From positions 124,001-188,000 of the forward strand of contig NZ_MRUL01000003.1 of assembly GCF_002006995.1 (NCBI RefSeq): a stretch of DNA of 64,000 nucleotides, read 5' to 3'. Shown one piece after another: positions 44,107-51,754 of this stretch; position 1 is the first letter of the stretch; every line of letters begins with the position of its first letter. A program made the position numbers and the translations under genes. This stretch comes from Izhakiella australiensis (lineage in GTDB: Bacteria > Pseudomonadota > Gammaproteobacteria > Enterobacterales > Enterobacteriaceae). The notes beneath the pieces were generated by a model. That model made no database searches and was not told the DNA's origin. It saw only the letters and a program-made list of their open reading frames with translations.

Positions 44107-44278
44107 TAACCTATCCCCCATCACTGCCACTTATCAGGCGCACCACTCGCAAGTAATGCCTCGGATAAGTGCCGGGTTTTAGCCATGTCCGGCGCATGGT
44201 TTTGTGGTAATTTCGTTATGCCGCCTTCCAGCAAGAAGCGAGCGGCATAACTACCCACCAACAAAAGGAAATAAAAAG

Positions 44279-44455
44279 TTGGAAGATGAAAAAATTATTG
44301 AACTCCTGAGTTCCGCCATTGAAGCCCTGGAATCCATAGACGCCAGACCAGCTAATAACAATGGGGTCTCGGAAACTATTCGCGATCTGGCGAATAAGAT
44401 TCATAAGACCGCTTATGAGAAATATCCTCACACTGGTGGTGTCTGGGTGTTTTAA
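44279..44455 (+). CDS. Possible small plus-strand gene within the early region
   Basis: A 58-codon frame with a TTG start after AAAGGAAA. It reads against all early neighbours and ends exactly where the next minus-strand gene ends. The product would be acidic and helical (EDEKIIELLSSAIEALES). Expression is uncertain. Confidence 0.4.
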   Translation: MEDEKIIELLSSAIEALESIDARPANNNGVSETIRDLANKIHKTAYEKYPHTGGVWVF

Positions 44456-44821
44456 TTATGTGTTCTGGCCTCCGATAGCATTACGGAGGCTGTTAATGTT
44501 TTCAGGGGTCAGTTCAATGCTTACCACTAGCGGTTCTTTTATACACAGCGTCTTATTTCCATCCGTTGACGAAAATTGATTAATGCCGGGGTGATCATAA
44601 TGCTGGGGTACATCCCCCTTACTTACTCGCGCAATAAACGACCTAATTTCGGCAATAGTTTCAATATCTGCATCATCAGAGCATATTGCCACGCCGCAAA
44701 AATGGTGAAGGCTATGGCGCAACATAGCAATGGAGTAACCGCCTGATGATGTCCCATGCTGGTTACTCAGATGGTAGGCATGAAGTATCTTATTTATTCT
44801 GGCTTCGTACTCTGCTTTCAT
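44456..44821 (-). CDS. Unknown early phage protein
   Basis: A 121-residue protein with no recognised family. It contains a His-rich patch (MLRHSLHHFCGVAIC) and a repeat-free mixed fold. The ATG at 44821 has GGGGAT upstream; an in-frame ATG 60 bases further up is the alternative. It belongs to the minus-strand early operon. Confidence 0.55.
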   Translation of the reverse strand: MKAEYEARINKILHAYHLSNQHGTSSGGYSIAMLRHSLHHFCGVAICSDDADIETIAEIRSFIARVSKGDVPQHYDHPGINQFSSTDGNKTLCIKEPLVVSIELTPENINSLRNAIGGQNT

Positions 44822-44932
44822 TTTTATCCCCGTGATTTTGAGTTTGCTTTCTCGCGTATTTTTGGTGAGTAAATTCGCCATCACTTAATAAAGTGACGAC
44901 AGGTAGAAAAAGTTTTATCTGTTACTTAATGA

Positions 44933-45160
44933 CTAAAGCAGCTTTTTGAATAGCCTTGCTAAGGCACTAAATAAGCCTTTGTTTATCTTCTTCGTATAAA
45001 CAAAAGGCTTACTCATACCTTTAATAAAACGTACCTTGTTCGGCTCAGGTTTGAAGAAACGCCCGTCCGGGCATTCAATCCAGCCGCGTGTATTGCGGTA
45101 GTGCGTGACCTGGCAACCATGCTTTAACAGGCTGGCAAGTGATGGGGCGTTATCGTTCAT
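44933..45160 (-). CDS. Small early protein, possibly Fil-like (DUF2724)
   Basis: A 75-residue basic protein. VTHYRNTRGWIECPDGRFFKPEP and RFIKGMSKPFVY recall the DUF2724/Fil proteins of P2-like phages; phage 186 Fil causes host filamentation. The C-terminus is Leu/Lys-rich. The match is from memory of the pattern only. Confidence 0.55.
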   Translation of the reverse strand: MNDNAPSLASLLKHGCQVTHYRNTRGWIECPDGRFFKPEPNKVRFIKGMSKPFVYTKKINKGLFSALARLFKKLL

Positions 45161-45172
45161 ATCGTGTACCTG

Positions 45173-45346
45173 CTACAGTTGCCTACGGGCTTTTAGTTCA
45201 ACTTCTTCACGGCGGGTTTTATATTCAGCAAGCGCTTTAGCTCTTTGCTGCTTTACTTTTTTACTCCGCAGCCTGATTAAAAATTGAATTAAATACAATG
45301 CAAGAACAGCAAAGAGAGAAAGCCCGATAATCATTTCAATTTTCAT
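45173..45346 (-). CDS. Small single-span membrane protein
   Basis: A 57-residue protein with one N-terminal helix (residues 5-23: MIIGLSLFAVLALYLIQFL) and a basic cytoplasmic tail (RSKKVKQQRAK). The ATG at 45346 has GGAAGAAG upstream and overlaps the previous gene by 11 bases. Family unknown. Confidence 0.55.
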   Translation of the reverse strand: MKIEMIIGLSLFAVLALYLIQFLIRLRSKKVKQQRAKALAEYKTRREEVELKARRQL

Positions 45347-45596
45347 AACTTCTTCCAGCATTCAACCTTTCAATGGTTCGCATTGCTTCCGCTAAGGCAA
45401 AGTCACGGCCATAGTAATTATCAATGCCACCGTTATCATCGCGCTTATTTATCAAATACAAATTACTTCTGTTAAAAGCATTGCGCGGTGATTTGCGGAT
45501 AGTGAATCCGGAATATACATAAACGTTTTTGCTTACCTGAACCAATCCCGGAATACTTGCGGCATGTGACCCATGCTGTGAATATCGCTTTTTCAT
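45336..45596 (-). CDS. Unknown small basic early protein
   Basis: An 86-residue basic protein (KKRYSQHGSHAAS start; SNLYLINKRDDNGG mid). AAAGGAAT precedes the ATG. It lies between the Cox-like gene and a small membrane protein in the early operon. No family recognised. Confidence 0.6.
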   Translation of the reverse strand: MKKRYSQHGSHAASIPGLVQVSKNVYVYSGFTIRKSPRNAFNRSNLYLINKRDDNGGIDNYYGRDFALAEAMRTIERLNAGRSYEN

Positions 45597-45608
45597 TTGG
45601 TATTCCTT

Positions 45609-45812
45609 TCAGCTATTAGCAATCGCATCTTTAAGCATGGCAACCATGTTTACTTCAACTTTTTCACCTGAAAGCTTTTTGGGTCGAATGATGATTCTTC
45701 CATCTTTCACCATATCCCGGCAGGTCTCGAAGGGTATTCCGGTCACTCTGGCATACTCTTTTAAAGATAAATAAGGCGATGCAACATTTAAATTGATAGT
45801 TACGCCTGACAT
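45609..45812 (-). CDS. cox: Cox-like excisionase / early switch regulator
   Basis: A 67-residue helix-turn-helix protein: MSGVTINLN start, then YLSLKEYARVTGIPFETCRDMVKDGRI as HTH and a KVEVNMVAMLKDAI end, a pattern typical of P2-type Cox (TINLN...VNMVA). Cox represses the lysogeny promoter and directs Int toward excision. AGAGGTG precedes the ATG. It is on the early strand, divergent from the repressor. Confidence 0.72.
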   Translation of the reverse strand: MSGVTINLNVASPYLSLKEYARVTGIPFETCRDMVKDGRIIIRPKKLSGEKVEVNMVAMLKDAIANS

Positions 45813-45836
45813 TTTTCACCTCTTGATGCAGGGCAA

Positions 45837-46076
45837 TCAATCCGAGCTTTCTAACTTAAAGCTGGTATTTCTTTCTGGCGATAATAATGTTTTGAGTTTT
45901 TCTATAAGCTCAGGTGCTACCTCTACCGCCCCGGCATACACGGCGATAACATTCACAGAAATTACAACCTGCCCTAAGCGCCCTGCATCTGTTGAATAAA
46001 TCCCCAAGGCCAGTGTGGAAGCATCAATTACTACGGGGCGTCCTAGGCAAAACCTTGTCGTTTTCTTCTTGCTCAT
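45837..46076 (-). CDS. Unknown small early protein
   Basis: A 79-residue protein starting MSKKKTTRFCLGRP with a hydrophobic middle (VVISVNVIAVYAGAVEV). AAAGGAA lies nine bases before the ATG. No family recognised. It is the second gene of the early operon. Confidence 0.6.
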   Translation of the reverse strand: MSKKKTTRFCLGRPVVIDASTLALGIYSTDAGRLGQVVISVNVIAVYAGAVEVAPELIEKLKTLLSPERNTSFKLESSD

Positions 46077-46087
46077 AATTAATTCCT

Positions 46088-46282
46088 TTACTGATTGGGC
46101 TGCATTGCCTCAAGCCCACGCAAAAAAACTATGCGCACCATATTTGATGCCGAACGGCAATCGGCTTCAGCCATTGCTTCTATTGTTGCCCTTTCTTCTG
46201 GTGTAAGGCGCAGCGGCAATGTTCCGCCTGTGGCAGCGTTCCTAGGCGTGCGTGATCTCTGTGCATGATGTAGTTGTGTCAT
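46088..46282 (-). CDS. Possible ribbon-helix-helix protein, first early gene
   Basis: A 64-residue protein: PLRLTPEERATIEAMAEADCRSASNMVRIVFLRGL looks like a ribbon-helix-helix DNA-binding motif of Arc/MetJ type. It lies closest to the repressor operator and could be an additional early regulator. No clear ribosome site is seen; translation may be near-leaderless or weak. Confidence 0.5.
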   Translation of the reverse strand: MTQLHHAQRSRTPRNAATGGTLPLRLTPEERATIEAMAEADCRSASNMVRIVFLRGLEAMQPNQ

Positions 46283-46323
46283 AGTGGTATATTGTGATCT
46301 GCTAAGTATCCGTGAGAAACATT

Positions 46324-46343
46324 ATGCGAACCAAAGTTCGCAT
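46324..46343. promoter_or_regulatory. Operator palindrome between repressor and early operon
   Basis: ATGCGAAC-CAAA-GTTCGCAT has perfect eight-base arms. It lies 15 bases before the repressor start and 41 bases from the first early gene, so one dimer could control both directions. It is the likely target of the repressor (46359-46751). Confidence 0.65.
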
Positions 46344-46358
46344 TGTCAATGGTGTTAT

Positions 46359-46751
46359 ATGAACTTTGATTTTCATTGTGCTAATAGATTGAAAAATGAA
46401 AGGAAGAGATTGGGTTTTAATCAGGCCGCAATTGCCGACCTTTGCGGTATCTCAAGAGAGATTTGGGGAAAGTATGAGCGTGGTAATGCCGTCCCTGGCG
46501 GTAATGTTTTGTGTTCCTTCGCTTTGAATGGGGCTAATGTCCAATACATCCTCACGGGAGAAGAAGGTGGCGGTGTCATGCTTAGCCGTGATGAACTGGA
46601 AGTTTTAAACCATTTCAGAGCCGCCCCTTTAGCGATCAAAGCAGCCGCATTAGCTGCGCTAACTGCCGGTAACTCTGCATCAAATTCAATCAGCGTATCT
46701 GGCAAAGGAAACCGTGTCGCAGGCAGGGATTTCAACGAAAATAAGAAGTAA
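46359..46751 (+). CDS. Phage repressor, XRE-type HTH with C-terminal VAGRD tag
   Basis: A 130-residue repressor. Residues 5-65 are an XRE helix-turn-helix (ANRLKNERKRLGFNQAAIADL, then ISREIWGKYERGN). A linker with SRDELEVLNHFRAAPLAIKAA helices follows. The C-terminus is GKGNRVAGRDFNENKK. There is no LexA-type peptidase domain, so control by RecA cleavage is unlikely. The ATG at 46359 follows the operator directly; a 25-codon extension upstream runs through the operator and is rejected. It opens the lysogeny operon. Confidence 0.85.
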   Translation: MNFDFHCANRLKNERKRLGFNQAAIADLCGISREIWGKYERGNAVPGGNVLCSFALNGANVQYILTGEEGGGVMLSRDELEVLNHFRAAPLAIKAAALAALTAGNSASNSISVSGKGNRVAGRDFNENKK

Positions 46752-46762
46752 GGATGAATTTT

Positions 46763-47392
46763 ATGACGGTTAATTCTACTGGTGGGCAAAACCGTGTCGC
46801 AGGACGTGATTTCAATGAGAACAAAATCCGCATTGATCAGTTTGATGGGAGCCATACCATCAACATTGCAATCCCGGCAGAACAGCAAGATGTGCGCCCT
46901 ATCGTTAAAGCTCAGCGTAAAGAGCTAAACAACTTAGTTACTGAGATTGCTGAAGCTGGTGAAATTGAGGCATTTGTAGTCTGGCAGAAAGTCCATGCTG
47001 AGATTGGTATAGCTACCGTCAGTGAAATGACCGTAAATCAATATCAGGCAGCAGTCAGTTTCCTTCAGGCCATGTTAGATCGGTGGAAGGATAGGGATGC
47101 CAGCAAAGCACTGGTTAGCCTCCTGCTGAGAAACAGCGAAAATAGCGAGACCAGACAAAAACTCATTCGTTACTGCCACATTAACTTCGGTACAGGCAGG
47201 CTGAACGATTTAACTCGTCCCCAACTTCAGCTTGCTTTATCTTGGCTTGATCAGAAATCACAGGAGAATGGCAGCTCAACCACTTCGCAGCTTACTACTC
47301 GTTTAAAAATCACAGATCTTCTCCGTACCTATCTCATAGAAATCGGCTTTATTTTCATCGTAGGCGCTGTAATAGGTGCTCTTATTTTTTAA
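46763..47392 (+). CDS. Unknown VAGRD-tagged protein with two helical repeats and C-terminal membrane helix
   Basis: A 209-residue protein, not recognised as a whole. Residues 8-20 (GQNRVAGRDFNEN) repeat the repressor's C-terminal tag. Two similar segments follow: one with KVHAEIGIATVSEMTVNQYQ near residue 80, the other with YCHINFGTGRLNDLTRPQLQ near 145, each ending in an ALSWL/AAVSFL helix, recalling the ORF6C-like antirepressor C-terminal fold. Residues 188-209 form a membrane helix (IGFIFIVGAVIGALIF). AAGGATG precedes the ATG at 46763, 11 bases after the repressor stop. Confidence 0.7.
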   Translation: MTVNSTGGQNRVAGRDFNENKIRIDQFDGSHTINIAIPAEQQDVRPIVKAQRKELNNLVTEIAEAGEIEAFVVWQKVHAEIGIATVSEMTVNQYQAAVSFLQAMLDRWKDRDASKALVSLLLRNSENSETRQKLIRYCHINFGTGRLNDLTRPQLQLALSWLDQKSQENGSSTTSQLTTRLKITDLLRTYLIEIGFIFIVGAVIGALIF

Positions 47393-47418
47393 ATGCTAAA
47401 TTGCATAAGGATGGCTTT

Positions 47419-47709
47419 ATGAATTCAAAAATTTCAATACCTGAAGAAGGGCTTTATGTATCAAAGAAAGATACCACAATGCGATTGGTAGTAACTGATG
47501 TTGATATAGTGGATGACGAGGAAGAAGATAAAGAAGAAGTTTTTTTCTTAGTAACGGTCGTCAGAGAAGGTGATGAGGACGATATGTCAGCACCAGCTTT
47601 TGAGTACATTCCTGAAGAGTGGCAGCATCTTGTAAAAAGCCATCAACTTGAATATATCCCTGAAGAAAACTATTCAATTGCTGAGATCCGAGAGCTTTTA
47701 AAAAAATAA
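47419..47709 (+). CDS. Unknown acidic protein of the lysogeny operon
   Basis: A 96-residue highly acidic protein (IVDDEEEDKEE and EGDEDDM patches) starting MNSKISIPEEGLYVSKKD. Similar proteins between repressor and integrase are, to my memory, common in P2-like prophages, but none has a settled role. The acidity could mean DNA mimicry, which is only a guess. The ATG at 47419 has AAGGATGG upstream; six earlier codons are left out. Confidence 0.65.
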   Translation: MNSKISIPEEGLYVSKKDTTMRLVVTDVDIVDDEEEDKEEVFFLVTVVREGDEDDMSAPAFEYIPEEWQHLVKSHQLEYIPEENYSIAEIRELLKK

Positions 47710-47728
47710 TATTTATAGGTGACGATTG

Positions 47729-48736
47729 ATGACAGTTCGTAAGCTTCCGTCAGGTAAATGGCTATGCCAGTGCTTTCCGTATGGTCGTGACGGGAAACGC
47801 ATACGCAAACAGTTTGCCACCAAAGGGGAGGCACTCTCATTTGAGCGCCGTACCATGAATAACGCTTACGGCCAGGCGGTTAACGATAATGCGGTAAGAC
47901 TCTCCACTTTTATTGAGCGCTGGTATGAAATGCACGGCAAGACACTGACATCTGGCGAAGAACGTAAAGTGAAGTTACTAGCCATCTGCGAGCGCCTAGG
48001 GGATCCGCTTGCTATTCATTTCGATAAAAACACATTTGCTGTCTACCGGGAAAGACGCTTGAGCGGTGAATGGAATCAGAAGGGAAAGAAGAAACTTAGT
48101 GAGGCGACAGTAAACCGCGAGCAGTCTTACCTTCACGCAGTTTTTTCGGAGATGAAGCGACTGGGAGAATGGGAAGGCGACAACCCGTTATCCGGGATTA
48201 GACAGTTCAAAGAAGGAGATCAGGAGCTGGCATTTCTTTATGAGGAAGAGATTGACCGGCTGCTGGCGGCGTGCGATCAGTCAGTCAACACAGATCTTGG
48301 CATAATCGTGAGAATTTGCCTGGCGACCGGCGCACGCTGGAGCGAAGCGGAGACTTTAAAGCAATCACAGGTTTTGCCGGGCCGTCTGACGTTTACCCAG
48401 ACCAAAAGCAAAAAGAATCGTACAGTGCCAATTTCCGACCAGTTACAAAAAACCCTACCTAAGAAGCGTGGTACGCTTTTCTCCCCTGCTTACGAGTCGT
48501 TTAAAGCAGCTTTAAACAGAGCCGGAATTGAACTACCGAAGGGACAGCGCACACACGTTCTACGTCATACCTTTGCCAGCCATTTTATGATGCGTGGTGG
48601 CAACATCCTGGTGCTTCAACAGATACTCGGCCATAGCACGATTATGATGACTATGCGATACGCGCATTTCGCCCCTAATCACCTTGATGCCGCAGTCACG
48701 CTTAACCCATTAGATAACCGTACAGACACAAAATAA
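47729..48736 (+). CDS. int: Tyrosine-type prophage integrase
   Basis: A 335-residue integrase. The N-terminal arm-binding part is MTVRKLPSGKWLCQCFP; the core-binding SAM-like domain covers about residues 55-145. The catalytic residues are Arg in TGARWSEA, HVLRHTFASH (His-x-x-Arg), LGHS (His) and the Tyr of MRYAHF near 315. It recombines attP with the tRNA-Leu site. The ATG at 47729 has AGGTGA upstream. It lies 132 bases from attR, pointing at it. Confidence 0.95.
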   Translation: MTVRKLPSGKWLCQCFPYGRDGKRIRKQFATKGEALSFERRTMNNAYGQAVNDNAVRLSTFIERWYEMHGKTLTSGEERKVKLLAICERLGDPLAIHFDKNTFAVYRERRLSGEWNQKGKKKLSEATVNREQSYLHAVFSEMKRLGEWEGDNPLSGIRQFKEGDQELAFLYEEEIDRLLAACDQSVNTDLGIIVRICLATGARWSEAETLKQSQVLPGRLTFTQTKSKKNRTVPISDQLQKTLPKKRGTLFSPAYESFKAALNRAGIELPKGQRTHVLRHTFASHFMMRGGNILVLQQILGHSTIMMTMRYAHFAPNHLDAAVTLNPLDNRTDTK

Positions 48737-48754
48737 ACAGACCTGAAATAACTA

Positions 48755-48784
48755 TGCTGCCAGGGTGCTGCCATTTTGCTGCCA
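48755..48784 (+). repeat. Three TGCTGCCA arm-type sites at 11-bp spacing
   Basis: TGCTGCCA occurs at 48755, 48766 and 48777, each 11 bases apart, between int and attR. One more copy is at the left end (16282). This is the pattern of integrase arm-type sites on one helix face. Confidence 0.6.
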
Positions 48785-48806
48785 CTCAACAAATTACAGA
48801 CACAAA

Positions 48807-48828
48807 AAACCACCGGTTAAGGTGGTTT
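48807..48828. terminator. Terminator between int and tRNA-Leu
   Basis: AAACCACC-GGTTAA-GGTGGTTT is an eight-pair hairpin with a run of A before it on the plus strand, giving GGTGGTTTTTTG on the minus strand. It ends int on one side and now also ends the tRNA operon on the other, replacing the host terminator displaced to 16056-16079. Confidence 0.8.
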
Positions 48829-48868
48829 AAGAAATTACTAACAGCTTGTTTTTATTTAGCTTTAAATA

Positions 48869-48923
48869 TGGTGCCCGGGGCGGGACTTGAACCCGCACAG
48901 CCTAATGGCCGAGGGATTTTAAA
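48869..48923 (-). repeat. attR: 55-bp tRNA-Leu 3' repeat
   Basis: Identical to 16134-16188. It is the 3' part of the complete tRNA-Leu gene, supplied by the phage, so tRNA function is kept after insertion. Confidence 0.95.
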
Positions 48924-48955
48924 TCCCTTGTGTCTACCGATTTCACCACCCGGGC
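48869..48955 (-). tRNA. leuZ: tRNA-Leu(UAA)
   Basis: 87 bases with encoded CCA. It starts GCCCGGG and ends CCCGGGCACCA; the anticodon loop reads TTTAAAA with TAA; the long variable arm CTCGGCCATTAGGCTG-type marks a class II tRNA. Order Gly-Cys-Leu after pgsA is that of E. coli glyW-cysT-leuZ. Its 3' part is the prophage attachment site. Confidence 0.97.
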
Positions 48956-48967
48956 ATGGGCGTTAAG

Positions 48968-49041
48968 TGGAGGCGCGTCCCGGAGTCGAACCGAGGTGGA
49001 CGGATTTGCAATCCGCTGCATGGCCACTCTGCCAACGCGCC
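48968..49041 (-). tRNA. cysT: tRNA-Cys(GCA)
   Basis: 74 bases from GGCGCGT to ACGCGCCTCCA, anticodon GCA in loop TTGCAAA. It is 12 bases upstream of tRNA-Leu. Confidence 0.97.
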
Positions 49042-49074
49042 TTTAATACTGCTTCCTCTGTACGAGGAAAATAC

Positions 49075-49150
<76 letters not shown>

Positions 49151-49223
49151 ATTTTTATCAGGCGTTTTTCAACTTACTGATTATGTTGGCTTCTTGCGGC
49201 AATGCTGCCGTTCGATGCGATGC

Positions 49224-49251
49224 ATTCTACTGACCTGAGCGTTTGAGTCAA
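49224..49251 (-). promoter_or_regulatory. Promoter of the tRNA operon
   Basis: On the minus strand TTGACT (49251-49246), a 16-base spacer, then TAGAAT (49229-49224), followed by a GC-rich discriminator (GCATCGC). This is typical of stringently controlled stable RNA promoters. Confidence 0.75.
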
Positions 49252-49301
49252 TAAAATTATCCCTTCCGGACATCTGTTTGCTGTTTTTTAAAGCGCTTCT
49301 G

Positions 49302-49850
49302 TCAACCTTCAAACAAATCCGCGCGCGCCGCGTTCAGATACTGAAACATTGACCAGAATGTAAGCACCGCAGCGATATAAAGTGCGATGATACCCGCTCC
49401 GGTTATCAGCTCATTCGGACGCCACAGCAGGCCGACCAGCGCCAGCATCTGCGCCGTAGTTTTGACCTTACCGATCCAGGAAACCGCCACGCTGCTGCGC
49501 TTGCCGATTTCCGCCATCCATTCACGCAACGCGGAAATGATGATCTCGCGCGCTATCATGGTTGCTGCCGGCAGCGTAACCCACCAGATGTGAAAATGCT
49601 CAGCCACCAGGACCAGCGCTATCGCCACCATTACTTTATCGGCAACCGGATCGAGAAAGGCGCCGAAACGCGTGGTCTGTTTCCAGAGACGAGCAAGCCA
49701 GCCGTCGAACCAGTCGGTGATAGCCGCCACGACGAAAATCAGCGCACAGGCGAACGGCGCCCATTGAAATGGCAAATAAAACGCCAGCACAAAAAACGGT
49801 ATCAAAATTACGCGAAACAGGGTCAGCAGAGTTGGAATATTAAAACGCAT
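49302..49850 (-). CDS. pgsA: Phosphatidylglycerophosphate synthase
   Basis: A 182-residue inner-membrane enzyme making phosphatidylglycerol phosphate from CDP-diacylglycerol and glycerol-3-phosphate. The CDP-alcohol phosphotransferase motif is complete: [10 protein letters not shown], then [10 protein letters not shown] near residues 45-70. Several membrane helices follow. The length equals E. coli PgsA, and the order uvrY-uvrC-pgsA-tRNAs is that of E. coli. Confidence 0.97.
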   Translation of the reverse strand: MRFNIPTLLTLFRVILIPFFVLAFYLPFQWAPFACALIFVVAAITDWFDGWLARLWKQTTRFGAFLDPVADKVMVAIALVLVAEHFHIWWVTLPAATMIAREIIISALREWMAEIGKRSSVAVSWIGKVKTTAQMLALVGLLWRPNELITGAGIIALYIAAVLTFWSMFQYLNAARADLFEG

Positions 49851-49921
49851 ATATTAGCTAACTGTCTGGACTGAGTAGGAATTGCAAGTATGTTGCTACA
49901 ATGTCCATGGGGTTGCAATGG

Positions 49922-51754
49922 TTAGTGTTTCAATGACCCATAGATTTTTTCCGCCAGAGCATGGGATATGCCGGGGACTTTGGCTATTTCATCGACCGTC
50001 GCATTCATCAGCGGTTGCAGGCCGCCCATGTATTTCAGCAGCATCTGGCGCCGTTTCGGACCGATGCCCTCAACGGATTCCAGGGTGCTGGTTTTTTTCA
50101 CTTTAGCGCGTTTATTGCGATGCCCCGAAATTGCATGATTGTGAGAGTCATCACGAATATGTTGGATAACATGCAGCGCTGGCGAGTCGGGCGGCAGGGA
50201 AAACCCCTCGCCTTCCGGCTCAAAAAACAGCGTTTCCAGACCCGCTTTACGATCGCTGCCTTTGGCCACGCCAAGCAATAATGGGTGGTCTTTGTCCCAG
50301 GAAACATCCAACTCAGCAAAAACATTTTTTGCCTGCGCCAGCTGCCCTTTGCCGCCATCGATTAAGATAAGGTCGGGAATTTTGCTGTCGTCCAGCGCTT
50401 TACCATAGCGCCGACGCAGCACCTGGTTCATCGCTGCATAATCATCGCCCGGCGTAATACCGCTAATGTTGTAGCGCCGGTACTCGCTGCGCACTGGACC
50501 GTTAGCATCAAATACCACGCAGGAGGCCACGGTTTGTTCACCCATGGTGTGGCTGATATCAAAGCATTCCATACGGCGGATTGTCGGCAGCTCCAACGCC
50601 TGCGCCAGGCTTGCCAGCCGCTGATGAATAGTTGACTGCTGCGAAAGACGGCTAACCAGCGCCGTCGCGGCATTGGTCCTTGCCAGTTTAAGATAGCGTG
50701 CGCGATCGCCGCGCGGCTTCGACTGGATATTCACCCGGCGGCCGGCCATTTCACTGAGCGAGTCGGCCAGCAGCTCTTTTTCCGGCAGCAGGAAGTCCAG
50801 CAAAATTTCGCCGGGTAAGGTTCTTGCCTGGCTTCCCTGCAGATAAAACTGCCCGACAAAAGTCTGCACGACCTCGGCCAGCGCGGTGCCCGATGGAACT
50901 TTAGGAAAATAGCTGCGGCTGCCGAGAACCTTTCCCTGACGAATGAACAGCACGTGCAGGCAGGCAATACCGGCATCATAACTGACGCCGATAACGTCAA
51001 GATCGTCGCCCTGATTGCTGACAAACTGCTTCTCGGTCACTCGCCGCACCGCCTGAATCTGGTCGCGCACGCGGGCTGCTTCTTCAAACTTCAATGCCTG
51101 GCTGGCGGTTTCCATGCGCTCAACCAGCTGCTTCATAACCTGATCGTCTTTGCCGGAGAGAAACAGCCGCACGTAATCCGTTTGCTGCTTATATTCGTCC
51201 TCGCTCACCAGGCCCGCCACGCAGGGACCAAGGCAGCGGCCAATCTGATACTGCAGGCACGGACGCGAGCGATTGCGATAAACACTGTTTTCACACTGAC
51301 GAACAGGAAAGATTTTTTGCAGCAGAGCGAGAGTTTCACGAACCGCATAGCCATTAGGAAACGGGCCGAAATACTCCCCTTTAGCGTGTTTGGCGCCGCG
51401 GTGCATTGCCAGCCTTGGATGCGCATCGGCGCTAAGAAAAATATAGGGGTAGGATTTATCATCGCGCAGCAGCACGTTGTAGCGAGGCTGATACAGCTTA
51501 ATGTAGTTATGCTCCAGCAGCAGCGCTTCGGTTTCCGTATGGGTGACGGTAACGTCGATGTGGCGGATATTGTCCACCAGCGCTTCGGTCTTGCGGCTGC
51601 CGACCTGACTACGAAAATAGCTGGAAAGTCGCTTTTTAAGGTCTTTTGCTTTACCGACATAGATAACCGTATCAGTACCGTCATACATGCGATAAACGCC
51701 TGGCTGGCTGGTAACGGTTTTCAGGAAAGATTTAGCGTCAAACACATCATTCAC
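49922..51754 (-). CDS. uvrC: Excinuclease ABC subunit C
   Basis: A 610-residue repair nuclease, same length as in E. coli. The GIY-YIG domain is at the start ([21 protein letters not shown]), four Cys surround residues 154-178, the UVR motif is near 205-240 ([13 protein letters not shown]), the RNase H-like nuclease domain is in the middle and helix-hairpin-helix motifs end it. With UvrAB it cuts both sides of DNA damage. Its start overlaps uvrY by eight bases. Confidence 0.97.
   Translation of the reverse strand: MNDVFDAKSFLKTVTSQPGVYRMYDGTDTVIYVGKAKDLKKRLSSYFRSQVGSRKTEALVDNIRHIDVTVTHTETEALLLEHNYIKLYQPRYNVLLRDDKSYPYIFLSADAHPRLAMHRGAKHAKGEYFGPFPNGYAVRETLALLQKIFPVRQCENSVYRNRSRPCLQYQIGRCLGPCVAGLVSEDEYKQQTDYVRLFLSGKDDQVMKQLVERMETASQALKFEEAARVRDQIQAVRRVTEKQFVSNQGDDLDVIGVSYDAGIACLHVLFIRQGKVLGSRSYFPKVPSGTALAEVVQTFVGQFYLQGSQARTLPGEILLDFLLPEKELLADSLSEMAGRRVNIQSKPRGDRARYLKLARTNAATALVSRLSQQSTIHQRLASLAQALELPTIRRMECFDISHTMGEQTVASCVVFDANGPVRSEYRRYNISGITPGDDYAAMNQVLRRRYGKALDDSKIPDLILIDGGKGQLAQAKNVFAELDVSWDKDHPLLLGVAKGSDRKAGLETLFFEPEGEGFSLPPDSPALHVIQHIRDDSHNHAISGHRNKRAKVKKTSTLESVEGIGPKRRQMLLKYMGGLQPLMNATVDEIAKVPGISHALAEKIYGSLKH

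Larger units (their letters stand above)
16134..48923. mobile_element. P2-like prophage integrated in tRNA-Leu(UAA)
   Basis: A prophage of about 32.8 kb bounded by identical 55-bp repeats of the tRNA-Leu 3' end. It carries the P2 set: ogr, D, FI, FII, E/E', T, U, G, H, I, J, W, V, S, R, lysis genes, X, L, M, N, O, P, Q, gene A, a Cox-like protein, a repressor and a tyrosine integrase. I see no broken essential gene, so it could be active. Unusual points are the inverted FI-U block, two adenine methylases, a YafO-like toxin and a tagged repressor/membrane protein pair. Confidence 0.95.
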
